64,000 nt of DNA from Paraconiothyrium sp. Pb-2020 (GCA_022419385.1 JAJUBI010000007.1:3319768-3383767), one strand, 5' to 3'; positions 33,167-45,249 are shown, numbered from the stretch's first letter. The notes: a model not told the origin generated them from the letters alone. Translations and numbers: made by a program.

Positions 33167-35101
33167 ATGGACGGCCATACCAGCGCTCGACGCGTCCACT
33201 TCGGTATGGCGACTTCCTCCACGGTGCCAACATATGGCCGTCGGCCTGACCATATCCCATCTGAGACCATCGACAGCACACCGCACAAACATGAACCTCT
33301 TATGACGGGAGCATCAAACGGACTCAGCACCCGACCGCGACGCCTCCTGGTCGACCTACTTCGCCCACATGTCCGCGATTATGAATCGATGAACCTCGTA
33401 CTCGACCACCTGGGCACATTCTGCGACAACGCCCTACTCGAAGTTCGCTTCAATCGAAACCACAGCATCGGCTTCTCTGCAGACCAGATGTTCCAACTCA
33501 CCCATGCTAGGATGATGAGTCTATGGCCTCTTGATGAACGCGTGAACCCAGATCTCCGCGAGGCTGTGCAGAAGTTCGATTGGCGGGCACTATGGAACGC
33601 TGTCATGGAAGAGCGGATTCGCATTCGACACTACCAATCAGATCGAGATATATACGGAATGAATCGACGCTCTGGGTCCCAGCGTTGGATTATCAACAGC
33701 GCTGCTATTGCGGACCCCGACGAGTTTGCCTTTGGGTTGGATTTGTTGCAGTACCTGGAACCTATTGCGACGATGCAGGCGTTCCATTCTGACTATAACT
33801 TCGCACTGGCGCATCGCGACATCTCCGGCGAGGACTTGCATTGGTTTAGCCGGTCATTCTTCTGCCACTGGGATCAGGCATTCCAGCTTCTGAAGGCGCG
33901 TCATCCTGATCGGTATTTGGAGGATGCGCGCCACATTCTGAATGCCTTTGTGCGGCAGGGCGTCAATGTTGTCGACGTCTTCCTGAAGTACTGGTATCAG
34001 GGCAGTGAGGACGGGTCGGGTGAAGACTTTGGTAAATCGTGCGAGTGGGCTGGGCGTTTAGCTGTTCTTCGACAGTGGCAAGTGGAAGTGGACAGCCCTT
34101 TTGCATCTTCAGGAGTCGAACCCGTCCCCTTGAATATTCGCACAATTCTTGCTCAAGCCCAGAACTTCCGCTCTCAGAGTACGCTATTCAACACGGTTGC
34201 CCACCTTGCTGAGACCATCGAGCGCGACAATATGCACCGGGAGCTCTTCAAGATGATCTTGGCTTCAATCAAGGATTGGGCTACTGTGACCTATAACGAA
34301 GGGATGGTGCATGATATGCTCAAAGCCATCAGAGACGATGAGGTGGTCCCGAACGATGAGGTGGTCCCGAACGATGCGGCTGATGCCGAGGTCGATAGTG
34401 AGGGCCCACGGACTTTTGAACATGTACCTTATAGCCCGTCGGGGGACAGGCCATTGCACATGCCACCTGTTATTCTCTTGTACGACCTGCCTGATGAACT
34501 TCCGGATGTGCCTGATGACAATCGCGAGAGTATTCAACCCTCCGAAGACGATGAACTGAACTGGCAAGAAATGACTGTGAATCCGGCTCGGCCCAGCTGG
34601 ATCCGTCGGCTTGTACACCGCCTAAACCCATTCAGCGCCCCTCACGTCTCATCATGGGAGCTTGAAGACGTGAAGCTAGAGGCTTGTGGTCCATTAATCG
34701 ACCCGCATACAGTCTCGCACGCATGCTACGCCGCGAAAGATGACGTTTGCGTCATCTGTCTCGAGGACTGTGGGCCGCAAGAAGTTGTTCAGAAGGATGT
34801 GACGAACATCAAGCAAAGCGGAAAGGTGGACATCATGCAGTGGCGACGTCGTATAGCTGGCTTACATTGGCGTCGAAAAGCTGTGATGGATGATACAAAC
34901 ATGGAGTCTATGCAACTCAATTCTTGTAGTCATATCTTTCATCTGAGCTGTCTAAGCGAGCTCCTGAGCCAGGCGTACCCGAAGACTGGGGTGGTTCAGT
35001 GCCCTTGCTGCCGGGCGACGATCTGTTCCGCGCGTCCGACTCGCGTTGCGCGTGGTCGTCTGGCACGTATCCCACTTCTCGGTCGTTTGGTTCAATCCTG
35101 A
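33167..35101 (+). CDS. Large RING-finger protein with split RING
   Basis: Intronless, 644 residues from ATG 33167 (the longer frame upstream has no ATG). The first 460 residues are mostly helical with no recognised domain. The C-terminal RING begins CVICLEDC at about 528-535, but the next ligands, CSHIFHLSC at about 587-595, come some 55 residues later, and it ends CPCCRATI near 617. RING loops between ligands 2 and 3 are usually 9-39 residues, so this one is expanded, with a basic stretch (QWRRRIAGLHWRRKA) inside it. Probably an E3 ubiquitin ligase; substrate unknown. An 18-bp exact tandem repeat at 34337-34372 encodes DEVVPN twice. Confidence 0.82.
   Translation: MDGHTSARRVHFGMATSSTVPTYGRRPDHIPSETIDSTPHKHEPLMTGASNGLSTRPRRLLVDLLRPHVRDYESMNLVLDHLGTFCDNALLEVRFNRNHSIGFSADQMFQLTHARMMSLWPLDERVNPDLREAVQKFDWRALWNAVMEERIRIRHYQSDRDIYGMNRRSGSQRWIINSAAIADPDEFAFGLDLLQYLEPIATMQAFHSDYNFALAHRDISGEDLHWFSRSFFCHWDQAFQLLKARHPDRYLEDARHILNAFVRQGVNVVDVFLKYWYQGSEDGSGEDFGKSCEWAGRLAVLRQWQVEVDSPFASSGVEPVPLNIRTILAQAQNFRSQSTLFNTVAHLAETIERDNMHRELFKMILASIKDWATVTYNEGMVHDMLKAIRDDEVVPNDEVVPNDAADAEVDSEGPRTFEHVPYSPSGDRPLHMPPVILLYDLPDELPDVPDDNRESIQPSEDDELNWQEMTVNPARPSWIRRLVHRLNPFSAPHVSSWELEDVKLEACGPLIDPHTVSHACYAAKDDVCVICLEDCGPQEVVQKDVTNIKQSGKVDIMQWRRRIAGLHWRRKAVMDDTNMESMQLNSCSHIFHLSCLSELLSQAYPKTGVVQCPCCRATICSARPTRVARGRLARIPLLGRLVQS
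34337..34372 (+). repeat. Two-copy 18-bp tandem repeat inside the RING gene
   Basis: GATGAGGTGGTCCCGAAC occurs twice head to tail, in frame, encoding DEVVPN twice in an acidic linker. Both copies are identical, so the duplication is recent. Confidence 0.9.
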
Positions 35102-35331
35102 ATCTAAAGCCTGGGGAGTATGTAGTAACGCTCTGTCCATGTTGGGAAATGGTTGGGCCCAGATCGGCCAGGCCATGAGGAAAATGCTGCGATGGGAAAT
35201 GCGTAAGCGGGAAATAGTCATGTAGAAAGACGTGATTACGATCGATCCAACTCAAAGACAAATTTCCGACTGCCCTATATTTTTCGTTGGTGTTCGTGAC
35301 TATTACTTTTTGCACAATGATCACATCTTGA

Positions 35332-37543
35332 TTATTCATCAAAAGGCACACTCTGGATGAGATTCCTCAGATCTGGTTCTCCGTAAGCACCAAGATCCAT
35401 AAAGTTGTAGATGTCGAATTCGTTGAACTGTTGGTTTGTCCCGTATAGACCTGTCACGAAAGTCTCTGGCGGCACCATAGAGTAGCGCGGGGGTGGGGCT
35501 ATCATTCCTGTGAAATCCGGCAAGTAACTCTGCGCATTATTGGGTTCGGGAGTGGTCAATAGACTAGTTGCTTGATCAGATATCGACGGCATTGCAGTAT
35601 CTTGAGTAAACTGCTGGACATTCTCTGCAGTCGCTGTTACCGCTTCGCGGGTCGGTGACGGGTTACGGGCCTCTTTCCTAATCCAAAGACTTGCCAACAA
35701 AGATGAATGGCGAGCGGCAATATGTCTTTCACATGATGCTGCAGCGTCAAGATTATCGATATATCGCTGAATGATCTTGACGCATTCGTTTCGTTCTTCC
35801 CTTCCGATAGCTCCATAGGACGCTGCTTTATATAGGAAGACGGCGCTATGGATAGCATAGAGATAAAACCTGGGGCCCAAGTATCGTAAATGTCGTGTAG
35901 GGCTTATTCGTTGTCCAAGCATAGTGAGGACAGATTTTGCGGCGCTGATGCCGAGCATGATGTGCCTTCCGTCTGGCGTCGCGAGAACACCGTGAGGAAA
36001 TCGAGAACTAAACTTCTCACCATTTTGATTGGGTGGTGTGCTCGGCGCTCGGCTCATGGCAGCTTGGAAGGCGAATCCGTGGACGTATAGCCTGAGATAC
36101 TCATATTTGAGATCCAGCAGAAGTTTCAAGTGCGTCCCAACTTCCAGCTGGTTCCAATTCTGCTTCCAAGCAGCAAGCCCTTGCACGCTGTCGTCCAAGT
36201 ATTTTGTATAATCCCCTTGAAGCATGAGGCTAATCGTACGAGACTTGCTTGCGTAAAGAAGGTCATGGATATTGCCAAACAGAACGGTGAGTTCCAGCTG
36301 AGACTGTAGAATGGACGCGTAGTCATCTTCGTATGCATTTTGTGGTTGAAGAGTGGGAAAGTCGCTGGCCGTGAATTTAGTGGCCAATGACGGACCTCGG
36401 CACCAAAAAGCCTGTCCCATGCGAATACTGATCTGGCGGTCGGCAATGTACGTAACTGATGACAAGGTCAGAGACGACCCTGTACTGACTGAGATTGACT
36501 TACATGTCCACGCTAGTCGCTTTCTGTGGAACATTGCGTTTTCATCTTCAGAAGCATCTCCTCTAAAAGCATACTTGTCGAGATGTAATAGGTAGGCCTG
36601 CCGTACGGCGAGACCTACCAGCGTCCATGCAGCAGTGTCTTCAGTGCCCGCCAGGCCGCCGTTTCCCTTGTGAGAGATATTCGACAAGCTAGCATCCGCA
36701 TGAGGAACCCATTCTGCTAATATCAAGAGACCCTCGACACATCCCACGGTGCGAACCTCTTGAGCTCCCAAAACAATTCTCAATAACATCTTCTCCATCG
36801 CTTCCCACAACACCGTGTGCATGGTAGCATGTTCGGGACGATCCTTCGTAGCGATGAGAAGGACAGCGGTAATTAGAAATGGCTCCTGATGGCTAATACG
36901 GTCTATGTTTTTGGGCGAAAGCATTTCTCTTGGGGCCAAGGGGAGGAATGCGTGGTATGTGTCGTGGTAACTATCAAGTCAGTGAGCCTACCGTGTAGTT
37001 CAACAGATCATGCTCATACCTTTCTATTAGCGCAGTGAGCTTGGGAAGGTCCCCACTACTCAGGCCTGCCCAAGGCAAAGTTATTGCTGACTCTGTTATG
37101 GAGTCCTCTCTTACTCCTTGATGGCTTTCCTGGCCATGGCCATCCCCGTCGTTCGTTATGCTTAGAGGCTGACCCGGCTCTTCACTGCGAGTTCTATTAT
37201 CTTTCGCGGCGACTTTGGCAAGTAACTCCAACGCTTGTAGCGGGTTCTGGATATCTGAGCCACTATCGTGACTATTACGTCCGGAGGCGTGCACTTCTTC
37301 TTGCTGCAGCCTCGCGCGACGTCTTCCGCTGTCGCGCCCCAATGTTTTCGTTGTTCGTGTACGATAACGCGAATAGTCGCCACCCCGACTGGAGTCTGCA
37401 AGAACGCAATTCAGGCCGTCATTATGGCAATTGACGCATGGCGGCCTGCCAGTCTCTCCGATCGTCTTCAGATCACACTTCACCTTCCGATGGCGACAAC
37501 GCGTACATGCTCGATAAATCCGCTCCCCAGTACTCTTCGTCAT
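35332..37543 (-). CDS. Zn2Cys6 fungal transcription factor
   Basis: Exons 37543-37020, 36970-36504 and 36455-35332 (introns 49 and 48 bp) give 704 residues. The N-terminal binuclear cluster is complete: six Cys in CTRCRHRKVKC, CVNC and GLNC (residues about 13-46), with a long loop between Cys 3 and 4. The middle region (YHDTYHAFLPLAP, TAAWTLVGLAVRQAYLLHLDKY, RKRLAWTFTYIADRQISIRMGQAFW) is the fungal-specific regulatory domain. The nuclear protein likely binds CGG-type sites. It is divergent from the phytanoyl-CoA dioxygenase-like gene across 446 bp, so it may regulate that gene. Confidence 0.93.
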
Positions 37544-37989
37544 GTTGTATTACACTGGGAAGGATTGAATCAGGCATTAGAAAAGATCGGGTATGCGAAC
37601 ACTTTCGCCGCGGAGCTCCCCTGAACCCAGTCGGTGATGGTAGTGGGAGAGTGTGCTGCGGGCGCTGTGGGGTGGCAATCGGACCGTTTGTGCGGGGTCG
37701 GCTTTCGGCTGTAGAAGCAGCGGCCGGCTGTAGACGGCGCAGTAACCTTACGACTCTCGCCGGGCAATATCTCCACCCTGCTGTGGAGTGATAGTCCATG
37801 CAGAGGTCTGCATAAACCTTCACTATGATCTTACGACTGTGTTCTTTCGGGTATAAACACCCTTGAGAGTGTCCTGCTGAGCAGCACATCTCATCTAGCT
37901 GCACGATTGTCAATTGTGAGCTAAGTAACTCAACTCTACATCCCAGCTGGCACTGTCTCCACGATATACCTTCCTCGACCATCTCCAGT
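37544..37989. promoter_or_regulatory. Bidirectional promoter region, Zn2Cys6 factor / dioxygenase
   Basis: 446 bp between two divergent start codons, so both promoters lie here. GC-rich patches with CGG/CCG triplets occur around 37640-37760 (for example GCGGCCGGC), candidate zinc-cluster sites, but no clean spaced pair was resolved by eye. Confidence 0.45.
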
Positions 37990-39106
37990 ATGGCACCTGG
38001 GGTCCTCGTTGCTGATACTGCGGCTGGAACGCCTGCCTTCTCCAAGCCGCTCGTCAAGGTCGACTCCGCCACGAAACAGGATAGCTATGGCGCATACCAT
38101 CCAGTAGATCCTGATAAACTCGACTTGGAATCAAACTTCGGGCCCATGCATCCAGGTACAGTCGGTTATTTGCAACCAACATCGGCCGATATGCCTCTAG
38201 AGATCATGCATGAACGATTTCAGAGGGATGGTTACTTATTCGTATGCTATTCAACGAGGCAAATGAAACACCGAGTACTGATTGCTGCAGATCAAGAATC
38301 TGTTGCCTAAGGAGAAGGTGCTGGAATGTCGTCGAGCCTACTTCGAGCACATGGCGCCGTCGGCACTCCTCAAGCCTGGCACTGACGCCGTTGAAGGCAC
38401 ATACTGCGGGGCGGATCCCCGAAAGTACCTCCCACCAGGCAATCTACGGCGTCTTTTCGGACTCAAAGACGATCCAGAGTCGGACAAATACGTTGAGCTT
38501 ATGATCAGCGCTCATGAGGCAAAATTTTACCTCAGGTTGACAGAAATTCCTGAATTGCGGGCTTTCGTGCGGAGGTTCACCGGATGGGAGAAAGAGATCA
38601 TGCTCCAGAGGAGTATGCTGAGAGCCTTCGTGCCCAACTCGGAACTGACGCCCGTGCATTACGATCAAATGTATCTTCGCGCCGGGCCACCTACATCATT
38701 GACGGCGTGGGTGCCAATTGGGCCTGTATCGCTTGAGGGAGGCGGGCTGATGTACCTGGATAAGTCGTACGATATTGGACAGGCGACAGAGGAGGAATTC
38801 AAGCGCAATAATCACGATTTGACGGACGAGGAACGCGTTTCGGCCTTCAACAAGAACATGAACGATGGCGGCTTTTTGTCACGCGACACAATTGAGTATG
38901 GCCGGCAAGCGAAACGAAAATGGCTCATTGCCGAATATGAGACGGGCGATGTAATCTTTCACAGTCCGTGGATGGTGCATGCAAGTTGCAAGAACAAGGA
39001 TCCAGAGGCGAGAATCAGGCTCGCTACAGATTTGCGGTTCGTTAACCCAGATCAACCTTACGACACCCGGTGGATGAAGATATATCGCCCATTGGACGGG
39101 TTGTAG
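37990..39106 (+). CDS. Phytanoyl-CoA dioxygenase (PhyH)-like Fe(II)/2-oxoglutarate enzyme
   Basis: Exons 37990-38241 and 38291-39106 (49 bp intron) give 355 residues. The intron sits between GYLF and IKNLLPKE. Iron ligands are visible: HYD in LTPVHYDQMYLRAG, and the distal His in SPWMVHASCKN, with Arg in ARIRLATDLRF as the likely 2-oxoglutarate anchor. SLEGGGLMYLDKSYDIG lies between. Members hydroxylate or halogenate-like oxidise diverse small molecules, often in secondary metabolism; substrate unknown. Divergent from a Zn2Cys6 regulator. Confidence 0.9.
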
Positions 39107-39414
39107 GCGTGGGTGCTGTATTGGTTAGCACTAGAAGCACAAGTATCGCAATGTAATACTCTTCCCGCGGACACGTGTCGTATGTATATGATAACCCAGA
39201 GTACACAAGTGTCACCCCAAGGCCCCGTGTCCAGGTCTGTCTCCATTGATTTAGACGGCCACCGTGGCAAATTCGGCTTGCACGGGGCCAATCGACGTCT
39301 GCAAGAAGGTAACACAGCGTAGATGTAAAACCGCAAACAATAGCCCGCCTCTCAAAGGGAAAAGTCCCATCACTTCTACCTTCACATCGATTTTCCAGAT
39401 ACCGTCTCCCAACT
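39107..39414. other. Intergenic, nothing recognised
   Basis: About 310 bp between two genes on the same strand; 3' and promoter sequence only. Confidence 0.45.
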
Positions 39415-41081
39415 ATGACTCCTGTATTCAACATTATGGCTCTCCCGTTGGAGCTATTCCTGGCAATCCTCGTTCACGCAATGCACATCCGTGGCTTGAA
39501 ACGAGCGATGAGACTACGCCTAGTCAATCGTAAGTACTCCACATGGCGCCCAATTGTCAACTTAACAAGGTGCAAGGGCACTTCGACGACCAAATTATGA
39601 AGATTCTTCGCCAGACACGTTTCCTCGAAAGTTATGATGTGCAGTTGCACAAGCTTGGGAAAATCGGTACGGACTTCATGACCTGGCGGCTGCTGAGAGT
39701 GTTCCCTGTCAACCCATTGTGGGAGGAGGTCCGACATTTAGCTCGGAACCTGACCAAATATGGTGGCAACGGTGAATGGTCTTTCAAGGCCAACATCTCC
39801 TTAATGTCGCGAAAAATCAATAGGACACCGCACTTGACGATCAGGCAACTTTGTGATCCTCAAACGAAACTGCGTTCAATAGGCCCTCCAGGGCTTCTCG
39901 AAAACGATGCACTCCGTCTCGAGCATGATTTCGTCAGGAGCGCAATCTACTCAGGCGACTTATCTATTTTGGAGATACTCAGTGCCTCCACGAGGTTGCA
40001 GGATCTATGGCGAGAAGATGGGCATACATTTTGCGAGCTTTGCATTGCTGGAGCGGAAACCAATAATCTTCGCGCCATGGAAGCGATTTTGGACCAACTT
40101 GATGTTCGCCATGCAAGTATATGGCGAGCTTGTTACCTCACCTATTTTTCGCTGAAAGGCGACATTACCAATTTCGAGAAGATTGTACTTTTGTTTCAAC
40201 CAGAAACACCACCGAATAGATATCCTGTGCTCGAAAGCATTCTTCGCACATTCAACGTGGAGCTTCTACAATGGTGGAGGGACCGCTTCATGTCGCATCA
40301 ACATCAACGACGACTACCATGCATTCTGATGCTCCTGTATGGACTCGAAGAGCAGAGGGCTTTTCAGGCTTTCGAGCCATCAGATCACGAGCAAGAATTG
40401 GTCATTAACATATTAATGCATACACCTAGCCCATGCATCTTTGATAGACTGCGGACGATCAGAGCACAGCTGACTACCTCGGTTATGAAGCAGTCTCTTT
40501 GGTTTGAGTTGTTAGAGAATGCATGTCAAAATGATTGGCGTAATATGGTTCAATACTTGCTAAGGCAGGAACCTTACATCCTAAAGCCTCAGATGCAGAC
40601 TCCACTTAGGTTGGCTTGTTCGCGCGGTCACACTAAGGCAGTGCAGCTCCTGCTGAAAGAAGGGGCTGTCATTGATCGCGAAACCATCACCGCGACTGCA
40701 CGCGCAGGGTACTGGAGCCTAGTGAAAATGTTGGTTGATGAGTATGGAGCTTGCAACTCGATGCCACTGGGGGTGTTCATGTGGGCAGTGATCCAAGAGC
40801 GCACAACTGATTATCTTGAGCTCATCGAACGCCACGGAATTCTTGCCTTTGGTGATTGGCAAGGTATCATAACACGAGTAGAAGACGCAGGATTGACCGG
40901 CATGGTTGATTTACTAAAAGAGACTCACCCAGCTTACACTATGGTGCGTTCCGAGCCCGTAGAAGCTGCCACACCTTCCGGTGCCAACGGAAACAAGCGC
41001 GCAAACATCTTCGAAACTGTCGCCCAGCTTCCCTCAAGCCGCTCCTACAACGCGAGTTACAAACCTTTTATCGGGTCTTGA
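39415..41081 (+). CDS. Ankyrin-repeat-like fungal protein
   Basis: Exons 39415-39529 and 39577-41081 (47 bp intron) give 539 residues; the second in-frame ATG at 39436 would fit equally well. The N-terminus, LPLELFLAILVHAMHIRGLKRAMRLRLVNRHFDDQI after splicing, is the F-box-like lead found in many fungal ankyrin proteins. The clearest ankyrin repeat is TPLRLACSRGHTKAVQLLLKEGAVID (about residues 385-410), flanked by more degenerate repeats (FELLENACQNDWRNMVQYLL before it and ATARAGYWSLVKMLV after). Such proteins are scaffolds; role unknown. Confidence 0.78.
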
Positions 41082-41088
41082 GCTTCTT

Positions 41089-41895
41089 TTAATCATACTC
41101 GTAAGTAATATCCGGCACCACCATCGGGAGCAACGGGATGTAAAGCTCAGTTCCGCCCGCCATGCGGGACCTCGGTAGCCATAAAATCAACAAAAGGCTA
41201 GCACGATCATAGAAACACTCCAAACTCAGTCCATCCGGCAACAGGTGCTCTAGTGGGCGTTGAGCGCCGGCAAGCATCAGAACGTTTTGTGCGACCGAAT
41301 CGTCGACTTTTCCGGCCTCTTTCGCGAAAACTATTTGCAACCCAATCATATGCTCTTCCGAATTGTGCAGCAACCAGACTGCAGCCCCGCCCAACTTCTC
41401 GACCTCATCTTTTATTGTCGGAAACCTCTGTATCAGGTCCTGCTCTGCGTCGTGTCCTGTGTACTTCCACTGAACCATTCTCATACTGGCGTGGGTTTCC
41501 ACCTTTGTGAAAGCATGAGCTCCCAGAACCTGCCACACCCAGCTCCTACAGTTTTCGAACATCGGTTGGTCCCAGAACTTCGTCTTGTTACCTTCTTCGC
41601 CGGTCGTAAAGTCTTCCATCACCCAGCGCGCATAGTCTTTTGCGTTTTCAAATGTATCGAAAGCGTAAGAGCCACCAGTGAGCAGTTTGCCATTGGTCGG
41701 GGAGTAGAGATAAGGAAGGTACTTCATGTACATTCCTGGCCGGCGGGACATGGTCTTGCTGTCGATGTACTGCATGTCGATGAACGGTTGCAGTGGGCAC
41801 GGAGGAACGATGATCTCGACGGTAACGGCGCCGCCGGTTGGTAGCGGGCCGTGACCATATGCGAGAATCGACTTGGGCGATTTCTCAGCTTTCAT
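41089..41895 (-). CDS. Unknown fungal protein, 268 residues
   Basis: Intronless frame from ATG 41895 to a stop at 41089. No family recognised. It lacks a signal peptide and has a Pro-rich stretch (EIIVPPCPLQPF), many aromatic residues (MYMKYLPYLYSP) and a region around DYARWVMEDFTTGEE..TKFWDQPMFENC that looks like a compact enzyme or binding fold. It converges on the ankyrin gene with only 7 bp between the stop codons, so transcripts must overlap. Confidence 0.7.
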   Translation of the reverse strand: MKAEKSPKSILAYGHGPLPTGGAVTVEIIVPPCPLQPFIDMQYIDSKTMSRRPGMYMKYLPYLYSPTNGKLLTGGSYAFDTFENAKDYARWVMEDFTTGEEGNKTKFWDQPMFENCRSWVWQVLGAHAFTKVETHASMRMVQWKYTGHDAEQDLIQRFPTIKDEVEKLGGAAVWLLHNSEEHMIGLQIVFAKEAGKVDDSVAQNVLMLAGAQRPLEHLLPDGLSLECFYDRASLLLILWLPRSRMAGGTELYIPLLPMVVPDITYEYD

Positions 41896-43385
41896 GCTGT
41901 CAGTTCCACAATTCTATGAGAGATACGTGGTGGATTACTCACGCATGGTCTTCGCTTAGGTCACGCTAGTGTTCGGATCTTGGAATGGATGGAAGGTGCA
42001 ATCGTCAGCTCTTAGGTTGTGTGCGGTTCGCTTTGAATTATACTTTCCCTGAAACTTCAGCTCGTATGTCACATATTATGGTCGCCTTATAATATCAATT
42101 GTTTCTGGTTAGCACCCGAACGTTCCAGGTCGCCGCGTGTCATGTGGGGTATCCTCAGCTGAAGCAGCTTACGCGAGAGTACAACCATCCCCATAACTGC
42201 GGTAAGAAGCTAACCATGAACCTGACGAACCGTCCAAAGAGTATAGGCTTGATCTTCCAATTCGAACTACGAAGCGGATTCGCATATAGGTACTCACGTA
42301 TAACGGGAGGGTCAGGCATGCTCCAGGCAAGACACGAAGCTTTTGATTATTCTTGCGAATGATGCAATAACAAGTCAATCGCTAATAGGGCACCTCGCAG
42401 CGTTAGTAATAAAGACAATATCCCTCCACTCACTGCGTACTGCACAACGCTTGATGAGTACCCTAAACCACGTCGATCATAATCTGCTCCAGTGACGTCA
42501 TGTGTGGAAGCTGACTAGTGATATCTTGGACGACAATTATCATGCCAAATGAGCGTACCGTCCCAAGTCAAATCACAACTATTCCCACGGAAGTTTCCAG
42601 ACAGCACGTAATGAATTGCTGAAAGAGCACATCCAGGCGATACGACTATGCCATCCCGCGCGGGACTGCTCCTTAGAAAGAGCTGAAGCCCAGAACGGGG
42701 AGTATTGCAACATTGTTTTAGCAGATCATCGAAAGTCCCGAGTACGGAAGCTTGACTCTGTGTGGCCACTGCGACATTTCGATAGGAACATCAGCTGGCC
42801 TATTCGCGGTGTGAACAATTAAATGCTATCTGGTCTTTTCAGAGCTTCGACGAGGACTTGCACCTGCATTCACGGCTACAATGCTGGCTTTGCGCTTGCA
42901 CGCAATGATGTCAATAATAGTAACGGATAGCTGTGGATCACTCGGAGAACATTTACCATTTTGTGGATGCGCAGAGTGTGGAAACAGTGCTTTCGGGCTT
43001 GCCATCTACAACCGAAGCTAAAACCGCCCAACGCTACGCCACGTCCAGGGCCGTGTGCCCCATGTTTCCTGGGCGCGCCAGGCCTTCCCCGCATCGTACA
43101 TTCACCCCCGGAATTCCCCATAATAAGGACTATGGGGTGCGATATACACGAAACTGGGCTCCCGTTGCGGTCCATCAGTGGCTGGTATAGGCGACCACAC
43201 ACGCTGACCCATCTATAGCCGATTGCTCGATTTGAATTTTAGCATTCTCGTAAGCGCAACATCACCAAAAATTCCAGCATAGTGTAGCCTTTGATGAGCT
43301 GCCTGTGAGTCTATAAGATCGAGCCCACAGCACCGGCAATAGGGTATCGCATCCAACCCACAGGTCGGAGCAGTAGCAGAGCATC
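41896..43385. other. Intergenic, nothing recognised
   Basis: About 1.5 kb between divergent genes. Short frames only, no repeats, no mobile element features seen. Confidence 0.45.
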
Positions 43386-45249
43386 ATGGGCTTCTTGCAA
43401 CACATCGTCAAGAACGATTCTACAAAGTCTGATCCGCCTGAGATCTACAATGGACGTGTGTTCCTCGTCAGCCTGATTGTGAGTTTACAAGTTCGTGACT
43501 GAATGCTCAATGCGACATACTAATCGTCGCGGAAAGGCTTGCTCCGGAGCCCTGTTGTTTGGCATGGACATGGGCATCATGGGCGGTGTGCTGACAATGG
43601 AGCCATTTCAACGGTATGGCCATCGCCCACTGCTTAGTTGATCACTGCTAAGTGGAACACAGTCAGTACGGTCTCAAAAACAAGTCTCCTACCGAGCTCG
43701 CGAATCTTTCCTCGAACATTGTTTCTGTGATCCAAGCCGGTGCCTTCGCAGGCGCCCTCTTCGCATCCTAGTTGGCGAATAAAATCGGAAGAAGATGGTC
43801 ACTTATCTACGCATCCTTCCTCCTCTTTGCTGGTGTGGCTTGTCAAGCTGGTGCATCAGGCCATATTGAAGTGCTATACGTGGGACGGTCAGTACTCAAA
43901 GTACCCATCATCATTTATGATTCTAATGAGCTACAGACTACTTGCTGGCCTCGCAGTCGGTATTGCGAGCACGGTCAACCCACTCTACGTCTCGGAAAAT
44001 GCACCCAGAGGCATCCGAGGCCTTCTCACAGGTCTCTATCAGCTGACCTTGGTGTCTGGTTTGACACTTGCATTCTGGATCAACTACGGAAGTAACCTTC
44101 ACTTGCATGGTCACATCCAATATATGTTACCTTTGGCTCTCCAAGCGGTCCCCGGTGTCACACTCTGCGTTGGCATGTTCTTCGCGAATGAATCGCCGAG
44201 GTGGCTCGCTCAGAAGAATCCCACCAAGGCTCTCCAGGTCCTGGCGACCCTGCGCGGTCTTCCTCCAACACATCAATACGTCATTGATGAGATGACTGGT
44301 ATTGAGATTCAACTGGAAGAAGAACGTGCGCTCACCAGTGGCAACTCCGCGTGGAGCATGTTGAAGGAAGCATTCACCGTCAAATCGTATCGCAGACGAT
44401 CCATCCTTTGCGTTACGCTTATGATGTGGAGTAACCTGACCGGAACGAACGCCATGACATACTACAGCCCCACAATCTTTGCATCTGTAGGCCTTTCAGG
44501 TAGCTCTGTTGGTCTGTTTGCCACGGGAATATATGGCATCGTCAAAATGGTAGCGTGCGCAATCTTCATTTTCTTTGTCACAGATTCACTCGGTAGAAGG
44601 AAGTCGCTACTGTGGACTGGCTGTGTTCAGGTAACATTTCAATGCTCGTCCCGCTTTGTAACATACTGACCGCTGCAGGGGCTTGCCCTGTTTTATGTCG
44701 GCTTCTACATTCGTTTTGACCCACCCGTCAAGGGCCAACCAATCTCAGCAGCTGGCTACGTCGCGTTGGTCATGATCTATATTTTCGCCTCGGTTTATCA
44801 ATTTGGTTGGGGTCCTGTGGTCTGGACGTACAGCTCCGAAATCCCCCCTGCACGATTGCGCGCACTCATGATGGGTATGGCAGTTGCAAGCCAGTGGCTA
44901 TTCAACTTTGTTGGTAGGTTTATGCCTTATACTTGAAGTCGAGGTCTCGAGCTAATTGCATTTTGCAGTCGCCAAAGCAACGCCATCCATGTTCGCGACC
45001 CTAGGTAAGAATGGCTTTGGAACGTATTTCGTTTATGGAAGTTTTTGCTTTGTCATGGTTATCTACGCGTGGTTCTTAGTTCCAGAGACCAAAGGGGTCT
45101 CCTTGGAACACATGGACGAGCTTTTCTCTCAGAACAATGTGAGGAAGGAGTTTGTTCCCACCCCACGGGCCATGGTGTGGGAGAGCGACGCTGATGTCAA
45201 AGGTGTTGAGGATGCGAAGTTAGCTAGTGAGCATGTTGAGCGCAGTTGA
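43386..45249 (+). pseudogene. MFS sugar/quinate-type transporter with an in-frame TAG
   Basis: Six exons, 43386-43478, 43537-43613, 43663-43887, 43937-44630, 44679-44913 and 44969-45249, join into a full-length sugar porter of 534 codons. Family marks are intact: ACSGALLFGMDMGIMGGV (TM1), NKIGRRWSLI (motif A), RLLAGLAVGIASTVNPLYVSENAPRGIRG, ESPRWLA, QFGWGPVVWTYSSEIPPARLRA and PETKGVSLE. The single defect is TAG at 43769-43771, directly after GALFAS and before LANKIGRR, where homologues have a sense codon. Options: a nonsense mutation (TGG to TAG would be one change), a sequence error, or removal of 43727-43771, a 45-nt in-frame segment with GT...AG ends. Everything else looks under selection, so any inactivation is recent. 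Confidence 0.82.
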
